Positions 1-7,996 of a DNA stretch of 64,000 nucleotides are shown here, in pieces. Source of the DNA: CBDFGE01 sp965247055 (GTDB lineage Bacteria; Chloroflexota; Dehalococcoidia; Lucifugimonadales; JAGWBF01); the NCBI GenBank assembly GCA_965247055.1, contig CBDFGE010000005.1, forward strand, positions 124,001 to 188,000, written 5' to 3'. The position numbers and the translations under genes were made by a program. Within the stretch, counting starts at the first letter, position 1. The number at the start of each line of letters is the position of its first letter. The notes beneath the pieces are model-generated. The model was not told where the DNA came from. It saw nothing but the letters and a program-made list of their open reading frames with translations, and ran no database searches.

Positions 1-161
1 CGCACGACGTTGCTTTTTCGGAGCCGGGCCAGCCTCGCAAGGACCTCGTCCTCCTTGATGCCCAGTCCCTCGGCGATCTCGTGATAGGGACGCTCGACGA
101 GAGGGAGCTGCGACTGCACGACGTTAAGCAGCTTCCGGTCGATGAGGTCCATGTCCGGCAT
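1..161 (-). CDS. Siroheme decarboxylase-like Lrp/AsnC-type protein, N-terminal part (partial)
   Basis: Reading the minus strand from an ATG at 161 gives about 53 residues that run off the window. The stretch LLNVVQSQLPLVERPYHEIA followed by GLGIKEDEVLARL matches the N-terminal winged-helix signature of the AhbA/AhbB (NirD/L/G/H) siroheme decarboxylase family, which works in alternative heme or heme d1 synthesis. AAGGAGG sits seven bases before the ATG and decides the start. A promoter-like pair lies upstream at 239-267. The catalytic C-terminal half is outside the window, so a plain Lrp-type regulator is not excluded. Confidence 0.7.
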   Translation of the reverse strand, partial: MPDMDLIDRKLLNVVQSQLPLVERPYHEIAEGLGIKEDEVLARLARLRKSNVV

Positions 162-238
162 TGAGGATCCTCCTTGAGGCGTCCAAGGGAGGCGCGCTCT
201 TTTGGCCGCCCGCCGCGGGGCTCCACTACTGCACCCTA

Positions 239-267
239 AGATTAGCATAGGGCCTTGAGGCGGTCAA
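239..267 (-). promoter_or_regulatory. Sigma70-type promoter for the siroheme decarboxylase-like gene
   Basis: On the minus strand TTGACC is followed by 17 bases and TAATCT. It points at the start codon at 161, leaving a leader of about 70 bases. Confidence 0.5.
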
Positions 268-303
268 CACACACGGGGCCGCGAAGGACGCCCCCATACG
301 CGG

Positions 304-332
304 TTGTTGGATGCCTGACCCGGTGCTATATT
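304..332 (+). promoter_or_regulatory. Possible promoter of pcm
   Basis: TTGTTG, 17 bases, TATATT. Transcription would begin about 10 bases before the GTG at 348, so the message would be nearly leaderless. The -35 match is weak. Confidence 0.35.
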
Positions 333-347
333 GAAGGTGGATAGGGG

Positions 348-1019
348 GTGGTGGGACTGGAAGGGGAGCTGGAGAGGGACAAGCGGGAGCTTTTCGACGT
401 CCTGCGCCGGGAGATACGGGACGAGGCTGTCTTGGATGCCATGCGAAAGGTGCCCAGGGAGCTTTTCGTGCCTCCCGAAGTCCGGCCCATGGCTTACAAA
501 GACATACCCCTGCCAATAGGGGAGGGCCAGACCATCTCCCAGCCCTACATAGTTGCCCTCATGGCCAGCGCTCTGGAGCTGAGGGGCAGTGAAAGGCTCC
601 TGGAGCTGGGTACGGGCTGCGGTTACCAGGCGGCAGTGCTCTCATACCTGGTCCCCCGGGGAAGGGTTATCACCCTGGAGCGGATACCGAGCCTGGGCTT
701 GTCGGCGGAGATGCGCCTTCGCTCCCTGGGGTATGAGAACGTAGAGGTGAGGGTAGCGGGCGATGTCCTGGGCTGTCCGGAGCATTCGCCCTTCGATGCT
801 ATCATAGTTGCGGCCGCTTCCCCGAGGCTTCCCCCCGTCCTTCTCGAGCAGATGGCCCTCGGGGCAAGGATGGTGATACCCGTGGGCTCCTTGAAGGAGC
901 AGGACCTGGCCAGGGTACTTCGGACCGGCGAAGGCTACACTATAAATATGCTGGGCCCCTGCCGGTTCGTGCCGCTGATAGGAGAGGGGGCGTGGCCCGA
1001 GGAGTCGGGGGAAACCTAA
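348..1019 (+). CDS. pcm: Protein-L-isoaspartate O-methyltransferase
   Basis: 223 residues, usual length for the PCMT family, which methylates damaged L-isoaspartyl residues with S-adenosylmethionine so that they can be repaired. The substrate-side motif GQTISQPYIV is at residues 60-69 and the SAM-binding glycine motif LLELGTGCGYQ at 84-94. The reading starts with two GTG codons in a row (348 and 351); which is used cannot be told, and no strong ribosome site is visible. It is a stand-alone gene just ahead of gatB, which has its own promoter-like sequence. Confidence 0.9.
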   Translation: MVGLEGELERDKRELFDVLRREIRDEAVLDAMRKVPRELFVPPEVRPMAYKDIPLPIGEGQTISQPYIVALMASALELRGSERLLELGTGCGYQAAVLSYLVPRGRVITLERIPSLGLSAEMRLRSLGYENVEVRVAGDVLGCPEHSPFDAIIVAAASPRLPPVLLEQMALGARMVIPVGSLKEQDLARVLRTGEGYTINMLGPCRFVPLIGEGAWPEESGET

Positions 1020-1030
1020 GCCCGGCGTCG

Positions 1031-1060
1031 TTGTAACGCCTCGTTCCAAGCTGATATACT
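1031..1060 (+). promoter_or_regulatory. Possible promoter of gatB
   Basis: TTGTAA, 18 bases, TATACT, about 55 bases before the first possible gatB start. Confidence 0.4.
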
Positions 1061-1113
1061 GGACGCCGTGGGACTATCCATCGGGGCACCGGCCGGCGAG
1101 GCGTCCGGCCCGG

Positions 1114-2277
1114 ATGCACGGGCAAAACATGGGATACGAAACGATAATCGGCCTTGAAGTTCACGTGCAGCTGCTCACCCAGAGCAAGATGTTCTGCTCG
1201 TGCCGCTCAGACTACCAGGCGGCGCGGCCCAACAGCTTGGTCTGCCCCGTCTGCCTGGGCATGCCCGGAGTGCTGCCCGTGATCAACAAGAGGGCGGTGG
1301 AGTATACTATCATGACCGGCCTCGCCCTCGGCTGCCGGGTATCCCCTCACACCAAGTTCGACCGGAAAAACTACCCGTATCCAGACCTGATGAAGGGCTA
1401 CCAGATCTCTCAGTACGACGCTCCCATCGCCACCGGAGGCCACCTGGATGTGGAGTCGGAGGGACGGGCGTCGCGGATAGGCATAACCAGGGTGCACCTG
1501 GAGGAGGACGTCGCCAAGCTCCAGCACGTCCGGGCCCAGGCAGGCGAACCCTATAGTCTGGTGGACGTGAACCGCTCCGGCGTGCCCCTTATGGAGATAG
1601 TGAGTGAGCCGGACATGCGCTCTCCCGAAGAGGCGCGCCTCTACCTCACCAGCCTGCATTCCATCCTCCAGTACCTTGGCGTGACCACCGGGAACATGCA
1701 GGAAGGCAGCTTCCGCTGCGACGCCAACGTTAGCATTCGTCCAGAGGGCAGCACCGGGTTCATGCCCAGGGTAGAGGTGAAGAACATGAACAGCTTCCGG
1801 GCGGTGTACAACGCCCTGAAGCACGAGGTAGGCCGCCAGATAAGGGTGGTGGAGGACGGGGGGACGGTGTCCCAGGAGACACGGGGATGGGTGGAGGAGC
1901 GCAATGAGACCGTCTCCCAACGGAGCAAGGAGTACGCCCACGACTACCGTTACTTTCCCGAGCCGGACCTGCCGCCCCTGGCCATTGACCCGGCGTGGGT
2001 GGAGGAGATACGGGCCTCCCTCCCCAAGCTGCCCGTCCAGCGCCGCTCCCGCTTCGTCAGCCAGTACGGCCTGCCTCGCTATGACGCCGAACTCCTCGCG
2101 GGCTCCAAGGCCACTGCCGATTACTTTGAAGCATGTATCCAGCTGGTCGACCCAAGTACACAGCCCGCGAGTTTCATGTGGGTCACCCCGGCGACGGGAA
2201 CGGCAGACAACCCCTTACATTCGGACATTGTTCGGACTCGGGACGACAGGGTCGTTGTTGATGAAAGCGTCATCTAG
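1114..2277 (+). pseudogene. gatB: Aspartyl/glutamyl-tRNA amidotransferase subunit B, 5' fragment of an interrupted gene
   Basis: Residues 1-348 are GatB: IGLEVHVQL at the N-terminus, the zinc-type cysteines in FCSC and CPVC, and the LVDVNRSGVPLMEIVSEPD core. GatB partners GatA and GatC to convert Glu-tRNA(Gln) or Asp-tRNA(Asn) to the amidated form. After codon 348 (position 2157) homology stops and 38 unrelated residues lead to a stop at 2277. The missing helical and YqeY-like tail appears in 2754-3200. Joining 2157 to 2754 restores one frame of about 496 residues, close to the family norm. The start may be the ATG at 1129. The gene as read cannot give a complete GatB. Confidence 0.85.
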
Positions 2278-2753
2278 GAGGTAAAGGTTGAATCAGTCTG
2301 AGGAACAGGGCGTCTCAGTGCCGCTCGTCAGCGAAGCCCCGGAGTTCTATGCGAACCAAGTCAGTTTCCGGATTGGGATTTACGACGTCACAATGGACTT
2401 CGCCGTCCACACCGGCGCTGTGGCTGAAAACCGGAAGCTAATAGCGACCGTTCGGATGAGTCCCCAACACGCCCTTGTCATGGCTAAACTGCTTATGAAG
2501 AGCATGGCCGATTACGAAAAGAAGATTGGTAAACTTAACGTGCCCGCACAGCATTATGAATCTCTCGGTCTCTCTGAAGAATAACGTGGAAGACACTGTC
2601 GATTCCTACATTTATCACGCGACGAATGGAACCTTCGGTTTCGCATCCTGGCTCCGCGGCTTGTCAAGCGCTACGGTGAACGTGGAGATCGCCCTACCTG
2701 CGACCAAGGATATCGCACGGCCACCAACGGTCGTAAAAGATCGGCTTACAAGT
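2158..2753. other. 596-bp insert splitting gatB, bounded by CAAGT direct repeats
   Basis: CAAGT occurs at 2153-2157, the last gatB-like bases, and again at 2749-2753, just before gatB homology resumes. Deleting 2158-2753 fuses the two gatB parts exactly in frame. The insert looks more AT-rich than its surroundings. It holds the end of one open frame, a complete DUF3467-like gene with a good AGGAGG site, and the beginning of a third frame, like a slice of a foreign operon. No transposase and no convincing terminal inverted repeats are visible, so it is not a recognisable insertion sequence. A misassembly or a short-homology capture event would also fit. Confidence 0.75.
2288..2584 (+). CDS. 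DUF3467-family protein inside the gatB insert
   Basis: 98 residues starting at TTG, with AGGAGG eight bases upstream. The pattern FYANQVSFRIGIYDVTMDF, then RMSPQHALVMAKLL and a closing YEKKIG, matches small DUF3467 proteins, whose function is unknown. It lies wholly within the 596-bp insert, between the end of one frame (2277) and a GTG at 2586, in an arrangement typical of an operon. It therefore probably came in as part of a transferred piece and is not a native neighbour of gatB. Confidence 0.65.
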   Translation: MNQSEEQGVSVPLVSEAPEFYANQVSFRIGIYDVTMDFAVHTGAVAENRKLIATVRMSPQHALVMAKLLMKSMADYEKKIGKLNVPAQHYESLGLSEE

Positions 2754-3200
2754 GGCTACGGTAGGGCCCGGGCCAAGGCCGTCAGCAACTGGATCATTGT
2801 CGAGATGGGACGGCTCCTCAATCTTAATGGGATGGAGATAGGCGAGTCGAGGGTGACCCCGGCGCACATGGTGGAGCTGGTTGAGCTCATAGACTCGGGC
2901 ACCGTCAGCACGTCCCTCGCCAAGACGGTGTTGGAGGAGTGCTCCGAGTCGGGCAGGTCTCCCGGGGTGATCGTACAGGAGCGGGGATACGTCCAGATCA
3001 GCGACGCCTCCGTGGTGGAGTCGGCGGTGGAGGAGGCGATCAGGGCCAGCCCCCAGGCCGTTTCCGACTACCTGAAGGGTAAGGAGACCGCGGGCAAGTT
3101 CATCGTGGGGCAGGTGATGAAGCTGACCAGGGGGCAGGCCAAGCCGGCCTTGGTCAACGAGCTAGTGAAAGAGAGGCTGGAGGCCATCAGGACCTCCTAG
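2586..3200 (+). pseudogene. gatB: Frame from the insert fused to the 3' part of gatB
   Basis: From the GTG at 2586 the first 56 residues (to 2753) belong to the insert and match nothing I recognise. From GGC at 2754 the protein is the GatB C-terminus: AKAVSNWIIVEMGRLLN, then the YqeY-like tail with SLAKTVLEE, FIVGQVMKLTRGQAKPALVN and a normal end. That tail binds tRNA in GatB. As read, the chimera would make an insert-encoded leader plus the tail only. It is followed closely by secG, so the original order was probably gatB-secG-SAM hydroxide adenosyltransferase. Confidence 0.8.
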
Positions 3201-3213
3201 CCGGGAGAGAAAG

Positions 3214-3429
3214 TTGTCGAGTCCCCTAAACATTGCCCAAATACTTGTGTCCGTAGTGCTGGTTCTGGTGATCCTGCTGCAGGTGCGGGAGACTGGCAGC
3301 GGCTTCTTCGGCAGCGCCCAGGCGAGCTACCGTACGCGGCGAGGGCTGGAGAAGACCCTCTTCCAGTTCACCATCCTGCTGGCCGTCGTATTCTTCATCA
3401 TGTCCATCGTAAGCGCCAGGTTTGTATAG
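3214..3429 (+). CDS. secG: Protein translocase subunit SecG
   Basis: 71 residues with two membrane segments (about 7-23 and 50-68) separated by the SecG loop GSGFFGSAQASYRTRRGLEK. SecG sits in the SecYEG channel and aids protein export. Start is TTG at 3214 behind a GGGAGAGA stretch. Its 3' end overlaps the next start by eight bases, which suggests translational coupling. Confidence 0.85.
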   Translation: MSSPLNIAQILVSVVLVLVILLQVRETGSGFFGSAQASYRTRRGLEKTLFQFTILLAVVFFIMSIVSARFV

Positions 3430-4270
3430 CGTACCTCCCCTCATAACCCTGACCACCGATTTCGGCATCTCCGACCCCTACGTCGGCGCTATGAAGGGCG
3501 TCATCCTGGGGATCAATCCCTGCGTCAACATCGTCGACATCTCCCACGAAGTAGGGCCCCAGTCCGTCCTGGAGGGCGCCTACGTTATCACCAGTAGCCA
3601 CCGCTACTTCCCGAAGGGGACCATCCATATCGTTGTCGTGGACCCGGGGGTCGGCACCTCACGGTCCGCCCTGCTCCTGGCCACCCCGGAGGCCTATTTC
3701 GTTGCGCCCGATAATGGCCTCCTTACCTACATTGTGGAACAGGGGTTAGGGGGGGAGCCCGGCGTATTGGAACGCTCCCGGGTGGCCCTGCCCCCGGGCT
3801 ACAGGGCCTACAGCCTCACCAACCCCGAGTTCTGGCGCCACCCTGTGAGCTACACCTTTCATGGGCGGGACATCTTCGCTCCCGTGGCTGCCCACCTGTC
3901 CGCTGGCGTGCCTGCGGACAGAATGGGCCAGGAGGTGACCCATATCTCCTGGCTTCAGCACCGGCAGCCCAGATGGGATGGGAAGACACTGGTGGGCCTG
4001 GTGGTCCATGTGGACCGGTTCGGCAACCTGGTAACCGACATTCCGTCGGGTCTTCTGCCCCGAGAGGGCCCGGTAACCGTCGAGGTCAAGGGGAGACGCA
4101 TCGTCGGCCTCAGCTCCTCCTACGCCGATGGTGGAAGGCTTCTGGCGCTGGTCGGGAGCCAAGGTAACCTGGAGGTGGCGGTAAGGAACGGCAGCGCCGC
4201 CCGGGTGCTGCGGGCCAAGGTGGGTGACCCGGTGAAGGTGGACGCTGGGGGCGACACGCCCTCTGCCTAG
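3422..4270 (+). CDS. SAM hydroxide adenosyltransferase (DUF62 family)
   Basis: 282 residues, usual length. The N-terminal signature ITLTTDFG, then DPYVGAMKG, and the central VDPGVGT and FVAPDNGLL motifs identify the SAM-dependent hydroxide/halide adenosyltransferase family. Most members outside halogenating actinobacteria hydrolyse S-adenosylmethionine to adenosine and methionine. The start is a TTG at 3422, inside the end of secG. There is no chlorinase or fluorinase context, so hydrolysis is the likely activity. Confidence 0.85.
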   Translation: MYSVPPLITLTTDFGISDPYVGAMKGVILGINPCVNIVDISHEVGPQSVLEGAYVITSSHRYFPKGTIHIVVVDPGVGTSRSALLLATPEAYFVAPDNGLLTYIVEQGLGGEPGVLERSRVALPPGYRAYSLTNPEFWRHPVSYTFHGRDIFAPVAAHLSAGVPADRMGQEVTHISWLQHRQPRWDGKTLVGLVVHVDRFGNLVTDIPSGLLPREGPVTVEVKGRRIVGLSSSYADGGRLLALVGSQGNLEVAVRNGSAARVLRAKVGDPVKVDAGGDTPSA

Positions 4271-4294
4271 CCATCGTGATGTCCGGGTACGGTA

Positions 4295-4322
4295 TTGACA
4301 TACCCAACGGTAATGCTAAGAT
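4295..4322 (+). promoter_or_regulatory. Promoter of the E1 alpha/beta operon
   Basis: Perfect TTGACA, 16 bases, TAAGAT, about 78 bases before the ATG at 4400. Confidence 0.55.
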
Positions 4323-4399
4323 TGTGAGCATCGGAGACCTGCGGGCTGGCCTCTCAGCCGGGGTTCTTCCACGAGGGTAAATACTGCGAGGGGGCTACC

Positions 4400-5404
4400 A
4401 TGGAGCTGGACCGGACAAACCTGCTAAGAATCTACGAAACCATGGCTACCATTCGCGCCTTCGATGAGATCATCCCCTACGAGGCGGGACAGAGGGGCCT
4501 TTCCGGGGGACACTCCTCTGCGGGGCAGGAGGCGGTGCCCACAGGCATCTGTTACCAGCTAACGGAGGACGACTACATCGCCAGCACCCACCGGGGCCAT
4601 GGCCACTGTATCGCGAAAGGGGTCGACCCCATCAGGATGGTGTCGGAGCTGTTCGGCCGGGCCACCGGCACCAACAAGGGGAAGGGCGGCTCCATGCACA
4701 TCGCCGACATGAGCAAGGGTTGCCTGGGTACCAACGGCGTGGTGGGTGCCAGCGTACCTCTGGCAGTGGGGGCGGCCCTCACCAGCTCGATAAAGGGCAC
4801 CGGCAGAGTGGCCGTGGCCTTCTTCGGCGATGGAGGGGCCAACCAGGGTGTCGTCCACGAAAGCATGAACCTGGCTTCGGTCTGGAAGCTCCCCGTCATC
4901 TTCGTGTGTGAGAACAACGGGTACGCCGAGTCCACGCCGGCGGAGTATGCGACGTCGGTGGAGAACGTGGCGGACCGGGGGGCCTCCTATAGCATGCCGG
5001 GGGTCGTCGTCAACGGGATGGACTTCTTTGACGTGTATGAGGCCGCCGGGCAGGCCGTGCGCCGGGCCCGGTTAGGCCAGGGGCCCAGCCTACTGGAGTG
5101 CAAGACCTACCGGTTCTACGGCCACACCTCCCGGGACAACCCCAGGTCCTACAGGTCGGAGGAAGAGGAGCAATACTGGCGCCAGCGTGATCCCCTTATC
5201 AGCTTCAGGGCGCGCGTCGTCCAGGAAGGTACCATCACGGCCGAGGAGCTGGAGGGGATCGACCGGAAAACGGAGCAGCTTATCCGAGACGGCATAAAGT
5301 TCGCCGAAGAGAGCCCGATGCCCGTCGATGCCGAGCTGTACGCCGACGTATACGTCAACTACCCCCTGGAGGCGCTGCGGCGGGGCGCCCACATGCCTGC
5401 GTAA
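4400..5404 (+). CDS. Thiamine pyrophosphate-dependent 2-oxoacid/acetoin dehydrogenase E1, alpha subunit
   Basis: 334 residues, normal for this family. The ThDP/metal motif begins at GDGGANQGVVHESMN, followed by LPVIFVCENNGYAES. With the beta subunit 75 bases downstream it forms the E1 component that decarboxylates pyruvate, acetoin or a branched 2-oxoacid. Sequence alone does not fix the substrate; PdhA/AcoA-like features (GKGGSMHI, TPAEYA) favour pyruvate or acetoin. Start ATG lies behind GAGGGGG. No E2 or E3 gene follows. Confidence 0.88.
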   Translation: MELDRTNLLRIYETMATIRAFDEIIPYEAGQRGLSGGHSSAGQEAVPTGICYQLTEDDYIASTHRGHGHCIAKGVDPIRMVSELFGRATGTNKGKGGSMHIADMSKGCLGTNGVVGASVPLAVGAALTSSIKGTGRVAVAFFGDGGANQGVVHESMNLASVWKLPVIFVCENNGYAESTPAEYATSVENVADRGASYSMPGVVVNGMDFFDVYEAAGQAVRRARLGQGPSLLECKTYRFYGHTSRDNPRSYRSEEEEQYWRQRDPLISFRARVVQEGTITAEELEGIDRKTEQLIRDGIKFAEESPMPVDAELYADVYVNYPLEALRRGAHMPA

Positions 5405-5479
5405 GAAGGGCGACCCCGGCCATTGCCGCCGGAACCCGGAGCACACTCCCGGCTGATACCGAACTGGGAAAGGAGAGCC

Positions 5480-6523
5480 ATGGCCACTACTATGACCACC
5501 ACCGCCGGAAGAAAGATCCGCTTCAGGGAGGCCATCAACGAGGCCCTGATGCAAGAGATGGAGCGGGACCCCGACGTTATCATCATGGGTGAAGATATCG
5601 CGGGGGGAGCGGGGAGGGAGCAGCAGGGCTTCCTGGACGCCTGGGGGGGACCCTTCCGGACCACGGCGGGCCTCATCCAGAAGTTCGGCTCCCGGAGGGT
5701 AAGGGACACGCCTCTGTCGGAGGCGGGGTTCGTAGGTGCCGCCATTGGCGCTGCCTCCACGGGACTTCGCCCCGTAGCTGACCTGATGTTCATAGACTTC
5801 GTGGGCGTTTGCATGGACCAGATCCTGAACAACGCCGCCAAGATGCGGTACATGTACGGCGGGCAGGTCAAGCTTCCTTTCACCCTCATTACCCGCATCG
5901 GCGCAGGAACCGGCTCGGGGGCCCAGCACTCCGAGTCCTTCTACTCGATATTCAGCCACATACCCGGCATCAAAGCCGTGGCCCCCAGCGATGCGTACAC
6001 CGCAAAGGGTCTTCTGATCGCGGCCATCAGGGACGACGACCCTGTGGTCTTCTTCGAGCACAAGCTTCTTTACCCCGAGACGGCCGTCGTGCCCGAGGAG
6101 TCGTATACGCTTCCCTTGGGGAAGGCCAGAATAGTCAGGCAGGGGAAGGACTTCACCCTCGTAGGGATCTCCCGCATGACCACGATATGTCTCGAGGCGG
6201 CCGAGCTCCTCGCCGGAGAAGGGATCGACGCCGAGGTGGTGGACCTGTTGAGCATCTCCCCCATAGACTACGACTTGGTCATCGACTCCGTAAAGAAGAC
6301 CCACCGCATAGTTGTCGTGGATGAGGACACTCCCCGCTGTAGCATCGCGTCCGAGATATGCAGCGCCGTGGCCGAAGAAGCCTTTGACTATCTGGACGCG
6401 CCTCCCAGCAAAGTGACGGCTCCCCACACCCCGGTGCCATTCAGCAAGCCCCTTGAGCTGCTCTATATACCCAACGCAGCGAGGGTCGTATCCACGGTAA
6501 GGGGGCTGCTGAACCGCGCTTAG
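5480..6523 (+). CDS. 2-oxoacid/acetoin dehydrogenase E1, beta subunit
   Basis: About 347 residues from the ATG at 5480, chosen because AAAGGAGAG lies six bases upstream; a longer open frame to 5423 adds an unlikely N-terminus. IRFREAINEALMQEME, VIIMGEDIAGG and the DTPLSEAGFVGAAIG block are E1 beta signatures. The C-terminal transketolase-type domain includes HRIVVVDEDTPR and ends with TPVPFSKPLE. It pairs with the alpha subunit just upstream. The lipoyl E2 and dihydrolipoyl E3 subunits must be elsewhere. Confidence 0.88.
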   Translation: MATTMTTTAGRKIRFREAINEALMQEMERDPDVIIMGEDIAGGAGREQQGFLDAWGGPFRTTAGLIQKFGSRRVRDTPLSEAGFVGAAIGAASTGLRPVADLMFIDFVGVCMDQILNNAAKMRYMYGGQVKLPFTLITRIGAGTGSGAQHSESFYSIFSHIPGIKAVAPSDAYTAKGLLIAAIRDDDPVVFFEHKLLYPETAVVPEESYTLPLGKARIVRQGKDFTLVGISRMTTICLEAAELLAGEGIDAEVVDLLSISPIDYDLVIDSVKKTHRIVVVDEDTPRCSIASEICSAVAEEAFDYLDAPPSKVTAPHTPVPFSKPLELLYIPNAARVVSTVRGLLNRA

Positions 6524-6915
6524 GGCCGCCCACGGCCGTCGATGGGGGTGGGCCGGCCAGCAGGGTGCTCCGGGCTAGAGACCGCTTGCGCCGTGGTCCG
6601 CTGGTGATGGGAGCACACGGCAGGGAGGGCTGGGTGGTACGTGTTCTCCGCCGTCTCTGGTCCAGCCACCCCGCCTGGTTGTCGCTGTGGGGTATACCGG
6701 TCCGGCATCTCTGACCTTCCTCCCTCCGTGTCGCTTTTCGCCCTGGCCCAACCTGGATATATCTTTCTTGAACATACGTTTTATGGTATTCTGTAAGAAG
6801 GGACATGATTCAAAATCGTGGTGTGCTTGGCCAGATCTCCCCTGTCGGAAGACCTGTCACTAGGAATATGGACCACACTGGGCCGGCCAGTCGCGAATGG
6901 CCGGGAGGTGGATGA
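6524..6915. other. Non-coding gap with an early hairpin
   Basis: About 390 bases without a supportable gene. At 6524-6558 a GC-rich inverted repeat (GGCCGCCCAC against GTGGGCCGGCC) directly follows the E1 beta stop and may end transcription, although no T-run follows. The AT-rich stretch at 6755-6800 probably holds the promoter of the PIN-TRAM gene, but I could not fix a convincing pair of boxes. Confidence 0.4.
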
Positions 6916-7962
6916 GTGCTCATCAGTCTAGTGGGCCGGCTTATAGGGGCCGGAGCTCTGGGAGTGGCGGGCTGGCAGCTGGGGGAACTCGTCTCGGGAG
7001 CCACCGCGGACCAGGCGGAGTACGTGCCCTGGGGCCTTGGTTTCACCCTGGGGGGCGTTTTGCTAGGCGCCATGGCGTTACCGTACGTCTTGTACAAGCC
7101 GCTGGGACTGCTTCTGGACAGGCTGAACCAGGTGCCCGTCGCCACACTCCTGGCTTCGACCATCGGACTCGTAACGGGTTTGGTGGTAGCCGTGCTGATC
7201 TCTATTCCCCTCTTCAACCTGGGCGGGTGGCTGGCATGGGGAGTCCCCATCATGGTGAGTTTGGCCCTGGGGGCGCTGGGGCTATGGATAGGGGTCCATC
7301 GAGATAGCGATTTGAGTCGTATCCTGCCCTGGGACAGCGGGGATGCCTCCATGGGCTCTGCACCCGATGGCAGGATCATAGTGGACACCAGCGCCATAAT
7401 AGACGGTCGGATCGCGGACCTGGGACAGACCGGCTTTCTTCGGGGCACACTGGTCATACCCGGGTTCGTGCTGAACGAGCTGCGCCACATAGCGGACTCA
7501 AGCGACTCGCTGAGAAGAGTCCGGGGCCGCAGAGGCCTCGAGGTGCTGGGCAAGCTGCGCAAAGACGGGAGAGTTTCTATTCAAGTGCTGGACATGGATC
7601 TGGTTAACGGCGCCGAGGTGGACGGGGAGCTGGTAAAGCTGGCCAAGGTGATGAAGGCGCCTATTCTCACCACCGACTTCAACCTGAACCGTGTGGCCGA
7701 GGTCCAGGGTATACGGGTACTCAATGTCAACGAGCTTTCCAACGCTTTGCGGCCCATGGTGCTCCCCGGTGAAGAACTCACAGTGAACATCATCCAGGAA
7801 GGGAGAGAAGTAGGCCAGGGCGTGGCTTTCCTGGACGATGGTACCATGGTGGTGGTGGAAGCGGGCCGGCGCTATCTAAACACCCTCCAGGACGTGACGG
7901 TCACCCGCGTCCTCCAGACGGCGGCGGGACGTATCATCTTCGCCCACCCCAAGGCTGGGTAG
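6916..7962 (+). CDS. PIN and TRAM domain membrane protein (YacL-like)
   Basis: 348 residues. Four hydrophobic segments fill about residues 1-126. A PIN nuclease domain begins near 152, with the acidic site IIVDTSAIIDGR (Asp157) and a closing TTDFNLNR; a TRAM RNA-binding domain occupies about 288-345. This is the layout of Bacillus YacL-type proteins, predicted membrane-bound ribonucleases. The GTG start follows GGGAGGTG. The neighbourhood PIN-TRAM, ispD, ispF, cysS is widespread in bacteria and supports the call. Confidence 0.88.
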   Translation: MLISLVGRLIGAGALGVAGWQLGELVSGATADQAEYVPWGLGFTLGGVLLGAMALPYVLYKPLGLLLDRLNQVPVATLLASTIGLVTGLVVAVLISIPLFNLGGWLAWGVPIMVSLALGALGLWIGVHRDSDLSRILPWDSGDASMGSAPDGRIIVDTSAIIDGRIADLGQTGFLRGTLVIPGFVLNELRHIADSSDSLRRVRGRRGLEVLGKLRKDGRVSIQVLDMDLVNGAEVDGELVKLAKVMKAPILTTDFNLNRVAEVQGIRVLNVNELSNALRPMVLPGEELTVNIIQEGREVGQGVAFLDDGTMVVVEAGRRYLNTLQDVTVTRVLQTAAGRIIFAHPKAG

Positions 7963-7996
7963 TACATGCCCACGGCGCCGCCGCAGCGGGCCGGCC

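Noticed and set aside
2158..2753. Intein or group I/II intron in gatB
   Set aside because: The insert has stop codons in the gatB frame, is too short and shows no splicing motifs or intron-encoded protein.
5090..6427. 445-codon frame opposite the E1 beta gene
   Set aside because: It is antisense to a clear E1 beta gene, with no ribosome site or family match.
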